From Ziziphus jujuba (lineage: Eukaryota > Streptophyta > Magnoliopsida > Rosales > Rhamnaceae), in NCBI RefSeq assembly GCF_031755915.1, contig NC_083382.1, forward strand, positions 3,844,001 through 3,908,000: a DNA stretch of 64,000 nucleotides. Reading direction: 5' to 3'. Positions 24,086 through 36,215 of this stretch are shown one piece after another. The notes under the pieces are model-generated. The model did not search any database and was not told the origin of the DNA. It saw only the letters and a program-made list of their open reading frames with translations. Position numbers and translations under genes: made by a program. The stretch's first letter is position 1. Each line of letters begins with the position of its first letter.

Positions 24086-25959
24086 TGAAATTTGATGACT
24101 TCTTTTTAAGAAGACCATATTAATCTTTATTACATGATTACATTATAATTTTGTATGAATAAAAATATTATTAAAAAGAATATTATTGATATAAAAATAA
24201 CCAAATAAAAAAATTATTCCCCTTTTTTTTTCTGTGCTATATATATGTTGATTGAGACTCACGTTTCTTTTTTTCCTTTTTTAGCTATAATTTTTTTCTT
24301 GTTATTGATAGAGGACACAAGTGGTGTATACTATACTATATGATTGACAATAAATATTTATTCAAAGTTCCCGCAAAATCAAGAAAAAAACTTGATTCAA
24401 ACCCAAGAAAGGAAGAAAAAAATATAGTAATATATATTTACTATTTACTTTATATTCATTTAATCAACAAAGAAGAGAAGAAAGAAAATTGAATATGCAT
24501 GTATATATATATATATATATCATCAATTTTGTTTCCATCGAGAAGGAAAAATTAAGGACCCATTTGATAAAGAGTTCATCTTTTTGTTTTTCATTTATTG
24601 TTTTTTATGTTTTTTTTAATGTAATGTATGAAAATTATATTAGTTTAAATGATATTATTAATATGAAAATAACCAGATAAATAAATATTTGCTTTTTTCC
24701 GTTTATATATATATATATATATATATGTTTGGTTGGGCATTGTAAAATTTTGATTTTCATAACTTACTACTTAATAAGTTAAAACAAGATCCAACAGACC
24801 CAAGCATGTTATAGAAAAAATTGCAGAAATATGAATTTTAAAGGGGGAAAAAAAAAAGAACTAATTTTTTTTTAACATAATTTTCATATTTTTTTTATTC
24901 CAGCTTTTTTTTACTCGAATTATTTTTTTTGCAAGTAATTGTCATAAATTTTCATGTGTTAACTTGCTAAAAGACACTAGAACTTCCATGTACTATTCCC
25001 AAAAAAAAACAAAAAACAAAAAAAGGTAACTGAAATAAAAAAGAGCAAAACAAAAATTAAGATAAAAGATAATAATAATTTCAAAAACTTATCTGATAGA
25101 TAATAATAGTTTCAATAAGCGGATGGTAAAAAATTAATTTTAATTAATTATTTATTCATGGCACAGTTTATCCTCTTACTAATCCTTCCACTTATAAAGG
25201 AATTGTTTTGGATGGAAAGGTATCCCTCCTCCTTTCCATCCTTCCTCTTTTTCTTTTTAAGCAAACAGTGAATTTGCTCCCCCTCTTTTCATTTTTGCAT
25301 CCCTCCTTTTCTTTCCTTCCACTCTTCCACCGAACCAAAGAAAGCCTTAAACTCTTCAACAAGATTTGTATTAAAAAAGCAATAAAATAATAACCAACCA
25401 AAAAACACTCTTCAGCAAATTAATTACTTGAATGCACTTTTCAATTTTTCCTTTAATGAGAATATAGATTTTCATTTAAGAAAACAAGTTAGCATCTCTT
25501 CCTTCTTTGAAATAACATGTAGAAATCCTTCTAAATATTCATTACATCTAAATTAAGCGAATTAAGAAATCTAGTGCGTATGGCACCAGCTTCTTTTATT
25601 TCTTCTCTCAATTCGTGGACTAGAATTTAAATTTTTATTTGCACATTATGTAGTATTTACTGTATGATTGCTTTCCGATAAGTAGTTTAGTTTTTAATCA
25701 TTATTAATCTTTAATATAAAATATATAAATTATTGAGTATAAAAATTAACTTTATATAAAACAAATCCCTATAGGGCCAATCTTTCTTCGCTTAAAGCTT
25801 CATGTAACATTGAGCCCACCCTGGACAAGGGATCCACATGTACTCCCAATAGACAAGCAGTGGGACACATATGCGTGGGGACCGTTTGTGTGGGTCCCAC
25901 CTCCATATGCTTGTCTCTTTAGTGTATCAAAGATTTCCTCCATGCTTTGATTGTGATTC
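24086..25959. other. AT-rich intergenic DNA, no gene
   Basis: Long A/T-rich stretch with (AT)n microsatellites at about 24502-24522 and 24705-24727. It contains a degenerate direct repeat of roughly 110 bp (about 24120-24250 and 24610-24730, sharing AAAATAACCA(A/G)ATAAA and TATATATATGTT). The antiparallel frames at 25192-25401 fall in a CT/GA-rich tract and are not genes. Confidence 0.55.
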
Positions 25960-26034
25960 TACCCAATTTAAATTTGTCAGTGAGTGCAAATTTCTCTAGA
26001 TGTTCAATGTTAAGAGCTCCCTTTTGTCTTTGCA

Positions 26035-26426
26035 CTCGAAGGCCAAAGCTTTGTATGCCTCTGTTAGTTTTTAAGAGGCCTATGCCCCATAGAAATTATC
26101 TATCTGAGACTGTCCCTTAGCCCGTAGGTCTTGACACAAGGTTAGAATTCTAGCTCTTACAGAATGATATCTCACTGATGGCTTAGACACCCCTCCCCCC
26201 CTCCCCCCTCTCTCTCCAGGAAGGAGGCCTTCTTCGCCCTCCACCTAAGCTGCGCAGGAAAAGCCGAAAACCAATCCCAAGGAATAGTGAAGCTTCATAA
26301 GGTTTTTCTATCCAGGTGCAGGTCGTCCACATCTTCATAAACATGTCTATTTCACTGAGCCTTTCTCCGAGATAGCGCCCAAATCGTTACGCCTTTCGTG
26401 TAGGTCGGAACTTATCCGAGAAGGAA

Positions 26427-26457
<31 letters not shown>

Positions 26458-26605
26458 TGCCGTTCATCGGGGCTTCAGTCACTGGGTCCCCTATCATCAG
26501 GTCACCAACTTCCTTGATCTACCAGCACTAGACAAGCATCAAGCCCTATATATGGTCTTATAACTTTACGGAGCCTGTGTTTTTGGTTAACAGTCACCCG
26601 AGCAA
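26035..26605 (-). pseudogene. Nuclear plastid insertion: 23S rRNA fragment
   Basis: Read on the minus strand this is a central-to-3' part of chloroplast 23S rRNA. It has the universally conserved run around TAACTATAACGGTCCTAAGG, then GAAAGGCGTAACGATTTGGG, GAAATAGACATGT, CCTGCGCAGCTTAGGTGGA, the reverse complement of TTCTAGCTCTTACAGAATGA, and CTATGGGGCATAGGCCTC. It also has GTAAGACCATATATAGGGCT-type sequence, which favours plastid over mitochondrial rRNA. Scattered substitutions and a C-rich expansion at 26187-26215 (plus strand) show it is an old, non-functional nuclear copy (NUPT). It replaces the 3' end of the adjoining kinase pseudogene. Confidence 0.88.
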
Positions 26606-29428
26606 GAAAACAAGTATGTTTCACTTGTATGAGAAACTCTAGGATTGATATTCTTTCTTCCTCCTACCATTTCAAGAACCAACATTCCATAATGAAACAT
26701 CATATTTATGAGATACTCCATCAAAGATTCAAATTCCTATTGAATGCTTCTGGTGTTATATATCGTGCAGTTACTCTGGCACCCATTATTGACACAATAC
26801 TCTTCTTGTTTGACCATAATTTGGCTAGGCCAAAATCAAAGACTTTAGGACAAAAATCTTTATTCAAAAGAATGTTTTAGGCTGTATATCAAAATGCAAA
26901 ATCCTTATGTTACAGTCACGGTGCCACCAATAGCAATAACGTACAAGGTTTTTCATTCGGGTCAACAATATGGTTTCTCATATTTTATAATAAATATAAA
27001 TATGTCAAGTGAACCATTGGGCATGAAATCATAAAGCAAGGCTTTTTTGTTCCTTTCGTAACAAATCCAAGAAGAGTAACTATTGTTACATACGAGACAT
27101 TCTACCCATACTAGCAATTTCATTTATAAAATCTTCTCCATTGCTTTCGGAATCTTTTAGTAGTTTCACAGTAACAAGGCAACCATCAGGTTGTGTTCCT
27201 TTGTATGCACAACCATATTCTCTTTCCCTATTACTTCAGCCAGTGAGTTTGCCATTTTCTTGACCTGTGAATAACTATAGTGCTTTGGATTCCTCGTAAA
27301 TGCCACCACATCAAAATCCTGTCTACTATCTTTCTTCCAAAAGACCATTGCTTCTGTCTCATAGATGCATAGGATTATAGCAAAAAGTATCTAAAGTCCA
27401 ACCACAGCCTCTGAAATGCCTACATTCAAAAAAATATTTTAAGTTGTACATTATATTCCATTTCTGTTGTAAAATAATAAAATTAATAACAAAAGAGCAC
27501 GATATTATTTTACTGATTACCAAATTGTGCTTTGAAGAAGATTCTGCAAGAGAAGGTAAAACTAAAATTTAGCAAGTTAGATAAATAGAAAATCATGTTA
27601 TATAATTGAAGTATGGTGTTATATTAGTATGTACTTTTCAAGTATTCATAGGCTTGCCAAGTGAAGAAATCACTTAGAATGCACCTTCAATCCTTAGATT
27701 CAATGAAAAAATTTTCAAAAGCTCTTGAGAGCACTTATCTCCCTTCTTACAAACATACGGGCCTTAGATGTGCGGGTCTCACACGGACCCCATATATTTG
27801 TGAGAGGGAGTAGTAATGCTTCCAGGAGTATCGAAAATTTCCTTAGGTCAACCAAAGCTAGGTGAAATCACCTCTTAAAATATATTGTAATTCCTTACCA
27901 AAAAATGTCTATTGTTGGTTCCATGTTTCCAAAGAAGATTAATCCTTGCCTTGTTTTTCCTCACATTTCAATTAAATCCACTATATATATATATATATAT
28001 TTTTTTAAAAATTTTAGTATAATGGACAAAAATGATGGCATATTGTCATAGTGTCTAATTGAATGTTATTAATATGAACTCACAAAAGGTTCCAAGATCC
28101 AATAAAACAAAACCTAAACCAGGTCAAAGAATAGTAATAAAGTAAACTGTGTGTAGTCTGGTCTGTTATTTTATTTCGTTTCTAAAAACAATGAAACGTA
28201 AAATTTATCGCATGAACCGAATTAACCAACCTGTGTTTGTAAAGTAGACGAATTCATCAGAACTCAGGTCGTAGCCATGGCGGCCACCGCTTTGACATTG
28301 ATCATCACAAAGATTGTCAGATTGTCATTGCATACCGACCCAAACCCGGCATCCACCATCTTTATCAGATTCTCATTTGACTTTGGCATACTGGCTTGTA
28401 AATCGGTGGCATCTGTTTGGGAAATATGAAGTTCCACACTTACATTGCACATACGTTCCCAGAGTGAGGCTTTGCTGGTGAAGCCAGGCAAGTTGCCTGC
28501 TCTACTCATGTCTCCTGCTGAGTAGAAATTATCAGTATTTGATCCTCCAGACACGCTGCATTTGAAGTGGTTTGGAATACAGGCAGTTTCAGTTACTGGG
28601 TATCTGAAGTGTAAGTAAACAAGGTGGTATCTAATAAGGTGGCGTTACGAGCTCTTTTTGACAAACATCTCCCCAGTAATATGCTCTAACAGCTTTTAGA
28701 GTACGTGTTCCCTCATTGATTTCCAGCACTCCGTATTCCTGCGAATATCTTTTCATACAAGCTACGTACATTGTCGTCTGTGCAGTTCAACTTGAAATCT
28801 GGATGGTCACCCCAAGAATGGATAGCTTATTGTGAAGTCCAGCCGCACCACCACTGCACCGACAGTGTGAAGACTGCACAGCCACCATCTTTGACAATGG
28901 CCATTGCTGCATTTAACACCGAAAATGGATTGCTCAACAATTGTAGGCTACTGTCAGAAGCTGTTGAAGATTGTGGCCATGCAACCGACCTTGTAAGCCT
29001 ATAAATAGGCTCCATCCCGTTGCATGCAAGCCAAGCCAAGAGAGCAAGCTCAATATTATCCCAAGTGAGGAATATTGAGAGAAAACTCCGAGAGAGAGAG
29101 TGTTTAAGTTCCAGAGAGAGCTTGAGATAAGAGTGAGCAATTCCAGAGAGAATTAGATAGTGTAGAGAGAGGTTCCACGTAAGAATCTCCACGAGAGAAG
29201 TTTTTATTTTTGTATTCTATTTCTAAGAGAGTAATAGAATTCTTTTTATTTTTCTTATCGTATTTCTTCTCTAAAGTTGTCAGAGAACCACAACACTTAT
29301 ACTCCAAATATTACTTCCACAGCTGAAGGTTTTGCCGCGGCCAAAGAAGATGATGGGTCATGGATTGATAAGACTGCAATAACAATCAAAATTAACAAGG
29401 AGACCTATTTGGAAGGATGGGGTTGCAT
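26606..29428 (-). pseudogene. LRK10L: LRK10L pseudogene (copy D), truncated and split by an LTR
   Basis: The kinase part (26606-27425) keeps recognisable blocks, such as the reverse complement of the VSMMGARG and NILLDKDF coding regions, but is full of frameshifts. Its C-terminal third is missing where the plastid fragment begins. A linking exon remnant lies at about 27515-27560. The ectodomain exon runs from a splice donor at 28231 upward. It encodes GGSNTDNFYSAGDMS and VELHISQTDATDLQAS, similar to the WAK-associated domain, and includes a premature frame change. The exon is cut at 28830 by a 465-bp Copia solo LTR and resumes at 29301 with the CG...SNI coding region and signal peptide. The start codon is at 29428. 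A stop follows a few codons after that ATG. Confidence 0.88.
28831..29295 (+). mobile_element. Copia solo LTR (465 bp), TSD CTTAT
   Basis: Begins TGTGAAGTCC and ends CACAACA, closely matching the LTR at 252-712. CTTAT occurs at 28826-28830 and 29296-29300 as a perfect 5-bp target duplication. A TATAAATAG box lies at 29000-29008. It interrupts the ectodomain exon of LRK10L copy D inside the ISYPFWG coding region, the galacturonan-binding core. The uninterrupted order can be seen in the intact gene at 33755-33785. Confidence 0.95.
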
Positions 29429-30375
29429 TTAGTCAGACCCAAAAAAAAAAAAAAAAAAAAAAAAAAGCCCTCCAAACTGTAAAGCCCATTGCATTGCATA
29501 CACTTTTTATCCGCTTGAAATGTCATTTCTCCCAAACTTTTTCTATAATGTACTAAAAGTCAGCACAACATTTATAAATTTTGCGTTAAATTATAACTAA
29601 TTATTCTACTTGTCCAACAACGATGTTTCAAATTCCGTTGAGTTTTCAACAAATAGCGCATGCAGTACTCTATTTTTTTTTTCTTTTCCCTTTATTTTTC
29701 TTTATTTTATTTTTTTCAACTTCTTTTTCTACTCTGATGCAGCGATAATTTTATCGAAGATTGTAAAGATAACTGTACATTAGCCTTTATATGAATTTGC
29801 TTACTAATTGATATTATTTTGCAGCAAAACTCCTGAATTACAACACTATCCTAAAACTAGAAGGTACTAAAATTATATTAAACCCAAAATCTTAGAACAA
29901 ACATACAAACACTGTATAAATCATCATTATTACATGTCAACATCAAAAAAATTTATAATCAAATCTAGATAAATTCATTACTAATTTCGTTTTTCTAGGG
30001 GAAGTTGCCATGTAACTTACATCAAATTTCTTTTGAATGTTTCCTAGTCTTCGGATGTATTTGCTACGAGTCTTCAAGCCACACCTAACAATCGCACCTA
30101 TATGCAACCAAACCAAGGATATTGCTGGCCCCATCCCCCCAAAAAAAAAATATATATATATCAACAATAATTATGGAAATTTCCAATTTGCCAATGGTCC
30201 GTACAAAAAAATTTAGATGTTCAGCTTATACGGGGAAATAGCCCCCAAAGCTACATCAACCGGGATTAGCATACAAATACATTTGCCATCTCCGGGATAT
30301 GGAACTGAAAGAAACCAAAGATAAGGCTGAACCTAAAGCATGATAAATCTATTACAAAAGAAAGAAAATGGATTA
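29429..30375. other. Inter-unit flank: promoter of copy D and 3' flank of intact LRK10L
   Basis: The left part has the conserved upstream sequence of the array, including ATTTATAAATTT near 29570, which gives a TATA box on the minus strand. The middle repeats the CTCTGATGCAGC and TTTTGCAGCAAAACTCCT markers. The right part (29980-30375) is the shared 3' flank with TTTTTCTAGGGGAAGTT and GAACTGAAAGAAACC. A poly-A run lies at 29441-29467. No gene is seen. Confidence 0.65.
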
Positions 30376-33300
30376 TTATGATGATTCTGTGGATTGTTGA
30401 GGGGATCTTGCTGGAGAAAACAAGAATGGCTTTGGTGGAATCTGGACATGTTGAAGTTCTCCTTCTAGCATATCCACAACCTTAGTCATTGGTGGTCGAT
30501 CTGACGGATTTGTCTGAATGCACCAAAAGCTCACTAATAGCATCTTCCTTGCTATTTCTTTTTCTTCCTCTGTTGTGACTCCCAAGACTCTTAAATCTTT
30601 ACCCAATTCCACATCTTCATAAATCCAATAAGGAAAGTAAATTTCACTATTATGAGAAACTCTAGGATCAATATTCCTTCTTCCTCCAACCATTTCAAGA
30701 ACCAACATTCCATAACTATAAACATCAGATTTATGAGACACTCCACCAAAATTCCGACTGAATACTTCCGGTGCTATATACCCTACAGTTCCTCTGGCAC
30801 CCATCATTGACACAATACTCTCCTTGTTTAACCATAATTTGGCTAGACCAAAGTCCGATATTTTTGGACAAAAATCTTTATCCAAAAGAATGTTTTGAGG
30901 CTTTATGTCGAAATGCAAAATCCTTGTGTTACAACCACGATGCAAGTATTCTAGTCCTCGTGCAACACCAAGAGCAATTTCATGCAATGTTTTCCATTCT
31001 AGGCACCTGGTTGTACTCCCATCTTCTTGATTAAATATGAATTTATCAAGTGAACCATTAGGCATAAAATCATAAATCAAGGCTCTCTTGTTCCTATCAT
31101 AATAAAATCCAAGAAGAGTGACTATGTTAATATGAGAAGTTCTACCAATGCTAGCAACTTCATTTATAAAATCTTCTCCATTGCTCTTAGAATCTTTTAG
31201 AAGTTTCACTGCAACAAGGCGACCATTAGGTAGTGTTCCTTTGTATACACAACCAAATCCTCCTTTCCCTATTATCTCTGCAAATGAGTTTGTCATTTTC
31301 TTGACCTGTGAATAACTGTATTGCTTTGGTGCAAATGAACTATAATTCCTCATAAACGCCTCCACATCAAAATCCTCTCTACTGTCTTTCTTCCAAAAGA
31401 TCATTGCTTCTCTCTTATAGCTATATAGAATTATAGCAAACACTATCAAAAGTCCAACAACAGCTGCTGAAATGCCTAGATTCAAAAAAGATATAAATTT
31501 AAGTTATACAATATATTTCATTTTACCATTGAAAAATAAGAAAAAGAGGATGGTGTTATTTTACCTATGACCAAACTGCGCTTTGAAGATGATTCAGCTC
31601 CTGCAAGAAAAAGGTAAAATTAAAATTTAGCAAATTAGATAAATAGAAAAGGAATTTGAGGTACCGTTGGAAATCCCTTAGTCATTATGTTCCATTTGTT
31701 TATATATATCTGTCTTTCTAAACAAATGAAATATCGTGTTATATAATGAAGTACGCGTCTATGTTAGTTTAATCATGTAATGTTAGTTCCATATTTCCAT
31801 GGAGCTTTAAATCCTCTGCTATGTTTTTGCTTAACTTTTCAATTAAGCCACTCATTCATATTTTCATTTTAATCCAAGGGACAAAAATAATGGCATATAA
31901 TCATTATGTAATTGAAACTTATTAATATAAACTCAAAAATGTTTAGGTGGTAAACTCTCTTGGCATAGTGCTAGGGACCTAAAGATCAAATCTTGTCACA
32001 TAAGTATCCGCCCTGTGTTTGGATAGCAGACGAATACATCTGAGAAAATATATAAACACTAAAAGACGTAAACCAAGCAGTTCTAATCAAAGAAAAAGGA
32101 ATATGGCAACCTAGACGAAATCAACAAAGCTTGGGGTTTGAAGTCAAATCCAATGTAAAGGTCTGTTGGCAAAATTCCCCCTAAAGTTAACACAAAAGAT
32201 CGGACTAAATTCCTATTTTGATCCAAATCACTTCCTCTCCAATCGACGAGAGTCTTTCATCAATCATAAATCGCAATAGTCCAGTTCTATGTCTCTTAAT
32301 TAGCACCTTGAAATTAACTAACAAAAGTAATAAAATTAAAAATTAAAAAAAAAAAAAAAAAAAAAACAGAACAGAGGAATAACAGGTCATCTCTATGAAA
32401 AGTCATTTTAAAATATATATGTATATATATATATATATATATTTACCCTTTATTATTATTTCAAGCAAAATTGTCTACACATGGGGACCGAATTTTTCCT
32501 TAAAAAAATGTAAATATTTTAATAGTATTGACCCAACAGCCGCCTAGTTTGCTTAATTGAATAAAGATCGCACATGGATTCCCCAAAAAAAAAAAAAAAA
32601 ATAGTTTTTCTTAAAACTACTAGCTAAAAAGTTAATTATTGGTATTAATGGAGACAAAGAAAAAGTAGAAGTGATTTTAAAATTCTGATTTTATATGTTA
32701 AAAGCAGCCAGACAAACAGCAATCGTAACTCTGAATTAGAACAAGTTGAATGATGGAATAAACAGACAAATAAAAGGCAGAAATGTGGGACCCAAATGAT
32801 AATAATAGGTGGAATGGAAGAGGAGAAAATATAATATAGACTAAAAGAGGTGTCTGAAACCGAGGAATTGAATATGGCAAGGTAGACTAAATCAAAAAAA
32901 GCTTGGGGTTTAAAGTCAAGGCAAGGTAAAGGTCGGTTTGGCAAAATTCCTCCTAAAAACTTAACAAAGAGTCGTATTGAATTCCCATTTCGATCTAAAA
33001 TCACTCCCTCTAATCGACAAGAGTCTTTCGTTCACCATCGATCGCAATGTTCCAGCTCTATCTTTTAACTAACAACTTAAAATTAAAAAAATAAAAATAA
33101 AAATCAAAAAATCAAAAATTGCAGGCATATGTACCTGTACTGTTTTGATTTTGATAGCAGACGAATTCTTCAGAGCCCCGGTTGTAGCCACAGCGGCTAC
33201 CATTGCTTACACAGCCATCGCACAAAGAATCGTTGGCATTCCATACCAAACTAAACCCAGCATCCACCACCGCTTTTATGAGAGTCTCATTCGACGCAGT

Positions 33301-33912
33301 CGCAAGGTTTCGTAAAGTGGTGGCTTGTGTTTGGGAAACATTGAGTACCACACTTCCCTCGCACCTTCCAAGTTCGCTAGGGATGTTGCCCGGTGTCCCG
33401 CTGAGGTTTTCGACAGAGTAGAAATTAACTGTATTTGATCCTCCGGACTCGCTGCAATTGAAATGGGGTAGTATACTGGTACCATTTGGGGAATCACATG
33501 TATAGAAAAGAGTCAATGGTTGAGTATCTGCGGTGTAATTAAACACGGTGGTATCTAATAAGGTGGCGTTACGGAGCTCTGTTTTACAAACATCTCCAAA
33601 GTAATCCGCTCTAACAGCCAAAAGAGTACGCGTATCCTGATTCATTTCAAGCACTCGATAAGCTTCGGTATTTATTGAGATCTCTGTGACTCCGTCGACG
33701 CAGCTTAATTCGAACTTTGGGTGGCCACACTGTTCTGGCCGATCGGAGCCCCAAAATGGATAGCTTATATTCTGGATATTACTTCCACAGTTGAAGGGTT
33801 TGCCGCAGTCGGCGTAATTGTCAGCGAACGAAGACGATGGACCATGGATTAATAAGATTACTAAATGTATCAAAATTAACAAAGAGATGTTTTTCGAAGG
33901 ATTGGGATGCAT
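30376..33912 (-). CDS. LRK10L: LEAF RUST 10-like receptor kinase (LRK10L), intact, three exons
   Basis: Exons on the minus strand are 33912-33135, 31600-31565 and 31475-30376, with GT/AG junctions and an unbroken frame of about 637 residues. I chose the ATG at 33912 because a compact signal peptide (MHPNPSK...GPSSSFA) follows; two in-frame ATGs lie upstream. Next come a GUB_WAK domain (about 32-100; [14 protein letters not shown]), a cysteine-rich WAK-associated domain (about 150-255; [14 protein letters not shown]), a membrane span (about 272-291) and a Ser/Thr kinase. Kinase motifs are complete: GKGGFG (~341), the AVK lysine (~362), HFDIKPQN (~459; HFD instead of HRD, so a non-RD kinase, usual for this family), DFG (~479) and APE (~506). 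By family knowledge it would sit in the plasma membrane with the ectodomain in the wall space; ligand unknown. It is the only undamaged copy in the array. Expression cannot be judged. Confidence 0.93.
32095..33085. repeat. Direct repeat pair (~220 bp) inside intron 1 of the intact LRK10L
   Basis: Two diverged copies (about 32095-32330 and 32865-33085) share GAATATGGCAA, AAAGCTTGGGGTTT, TGGCAAAATTCC, AGTCTTTC and TCGCAAT in the same order. They are about 770 bp apart in the 1.5-kb intron, with a poly-A run and an (AT)n tract (about 32415-32442) between them. The origin is unclear: a segmental duplication or the ends of a decayed mobile element. The antisense frame at 32645-33004 lies in this intron and is not convincing. 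Confidence 0.6.
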
Positions 33913-34031
33913 TTTGTGAGGCCAAAAGAAAATCCTCTCAAATGTAAAGCCCATTGCATTGCATACGCTTTTATCCAGTTGAAATGTCATTTGTTCCGCA
34001 CTGTTTTTCTAATGCACTAAAAGCCAGCAAA

Positions 34032-34040
34032 CTATTTATA
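34032..34040 (-). promoter_or_regulatory. TATA box of the intact LRK10L gene
   Basis: The minus strand reads TATAAATAG, about 120 bp upstream of the chosen ATG at 33912. A transcription start near 34000-34010 would give a short leader. The same ATTTATAAATTT context sits upstream of copies C (about 38647) and D (about 29570), so the array shares this core promoter. Confidence 0.65.
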
Positions 34041-34049
34041 AATTTTTGT

Positions 34050-35955
34050 GTTAAATAATATTTAGTCTACTTTTCCAAACAAAGATGTATCATCTATCTT
34101 TAATTTTCAACAAATTCAGCTCAATAATTTCGATTCATAACCGTGTCTTCAGTACTCTGTTTTCTACTTTTCTTTTTCTTTTTCTTTTTCTTTTTTTGTC
34201 TTCCTCCTCTCTCCATACTTTGGCCTCTGTATCAACTTGCTATTTAATTTAAATTTTCTCTTCTTTCTTATAGCTGTATTACAACGTAATGTTAAATTAG
34301 TTGGTCTCAATTGAAGGGAAAAAGTTTAATTTTCTGTGCCACAGTAAAATATGGTTAAAACTAAAGGGACTAAGATTGTATTAGACCAAAATCTTATCAT
34401 CATGACATATGAACATAATACACTGTAAATATCAAAACTAACTAAAAATTATTAATTAATTATTTAAATTTTCCAAAGGAATCTGCCAGGCAACTTAAAT
34501 AAAATTAAGGAAGCTGCCCGACAACTTAAATAAATTTTTTAAGTTTTCAAGTCTTCGGATGTTTTGCTAGAAAGTCCGCAAGGTTCACCTACCCGGATCT
34601 TGCAAAAACCAACTTCTGGTATGTTTCACTAGTATGAGACACTCTAGGATCAATATTCGTTCCTCCAACCATCTTAAAAAATTAACATTCCATAACTATA
34701 TAAGCAGATTTATGAGACACTCCATCAAAATTCTTACTGAATTCTTCCGATGCTATATATCCTGCAGTTCCTCTAGCCACAATCATCGACACAACACTCT
34801 CCTTTTTTAGCAACTTGGTTGACTTAATTTTCAACAAATTAAGCTCACTACTCTGTTTTTTTTTTTTTTTTTTTTTTTTTGGGGTTAATTTTCCCTCTGT
34901 TTTCCTTTGTTAAGTTTCTTTTCTTTTTTTCTTTTGTTTTTACCTCTGATGCAGCAATAATTTCAGCATAAATTATAAAGATAAACTTACTTTAGCCTCT
35001 ATGAATATTGCCACATTAATTTCCTATGTTTTTGACAATGACCATTGAAGATAACCCCTAGATCTTAGATTGAAAATTTGGTGATGAAATCCCTTTTCTT
35101 CAATTTATCAAAAAGTATAAGGCACTTTATTTCAAAGAATATATATATATATATATATATGCTAGCAGCTACTATTTTATTTTCCCATACAAATGATGTC
35201 AAGATTGAATATTCCATCTTCAATATTAGAATATAGAGGCACCTTTTTATATTTTTTTACTTATAACTAATTTTTATCAAAATAAAATAAAACAATAAAA
35301 AAAACAGCATAATTACTTATGTTAGGAATCATATATATATATATATATATATTAGATTAAAATTTGGAGATGATGAAGATGAAAGCCTGGAATTCATTTT
35401 TACGTAGATATGATTAGGGTGGAGAAATGAAGTATTCATCAATAAAATGAATTACAACAATATGTTGAATGAAATCTTTAATTTTTTCTTTTTTTTAATT
35501 TTTCAAAAGATGAATTACAGCATAATATAGAATTCATGGGTTCAACTAGTAAAAACTACCTTGGTTCGGAAGAAGATATTTTTTAGTGCCACAATTAACA
35601 TTGTTTACCCTCACCCACAATATCAAAAAAGTCAACCATATTGCTAAAATGTCAATATCCAAAAAGTTGATAATCAAAACCAACTAAATTAAATATTTAT
35701 TTGATTTTTACTAGGGAAGCTGCCAAGTAAGTTAAATAAAATATTTTGAAAGTTTCCAAGTCTAAAGGAAATTTTGCTACAAAGTTTACAAGCTACGCCG
35801 ACCCATCGTACCTAGTCTATCTACATGCAAACAAAAAGTAATTTCCACATGCTGACTTCTGGGAGGTCAGCACCCAACTCAAATGTATTTGAAGTTCCAT
35901 AGTCGAATGGCTTGCTCTGATTATGAATATTCTACATAATACAATTTGCCAAGAG
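34050..35955. other. Inter-unit DNA with a collapsed LRK10L unit
   Basis: Promoter-side flank of the intact gene (34050-34440), then a shortened 3' flank (about 34480-34600), a kinase scrap (34612-34830), and another promoter-side flank (34830-35000, with CTCTGATGCAGC). This order is that of a whole array unit shrunk to a few hundred bases. From 35000 to 35700 the DNA is A/T-rich with (AT)n runs at about 35140-35161 and 35331-35352. From 35700 the 3' flank of copy C begins. No other gene was found. Confidence 0.6.
34612..34830 (-). pseudogene. LRK10L: LRK10L kinase scrap (activation loop region)
   Basis: About 70 codons corresponding to the ESIVSMM...RGT.GYIAPE, then FSRNFG and [14 protein letters not shown] parts of the kinase can be followed on the minus strand by alignment with 30650-30830. 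Several indels are visible (for example in the VLEMV region near 34665). Both sides are array flank, so everything else of this copy has been deleted. Confidence 0.75.
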
Positions 35956-36215
35956 TAAGTGCAAGTTTCTCTAAATGTTCAATGTATAATAAAGCTCAGT
36001 TTGCAGTGTCCCTCCCCACTAAGATCTTACTTTTTTGCTGCTAACACAGAATCGACGCTCAACTTCATTTTCCATCCCCCGCACATGGAACCAAAAGAAA
36101 CCAAACAGAAGACCAAACCTAAGCATCACATTTATATACAAAGGAAAATAAGCAAATCGTTGGAAAATAAAAAATCTGTTAAGAGGGAATTAGATACTAA
36201 GAATACCTACTTCTA

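Noticed and set aside
25192..25401. Antiparallel frames of 60-69 codons
   Set aside because: Both read through a pyrimidine/purine-rich tract that explains the lack of stops.
26035..26605. Functional rRNA gene
   Set aside because: Only a fragment is present, with many substitutions and a C-rich expansion, inside a nuclear pseudogene array.
32645..33004. 119-codon minus-strand frame in intron 1 of LRK10L
   Set aside because: It overlaps the intron repeat, is rich in low-complexity codons and has no recognisable domain.
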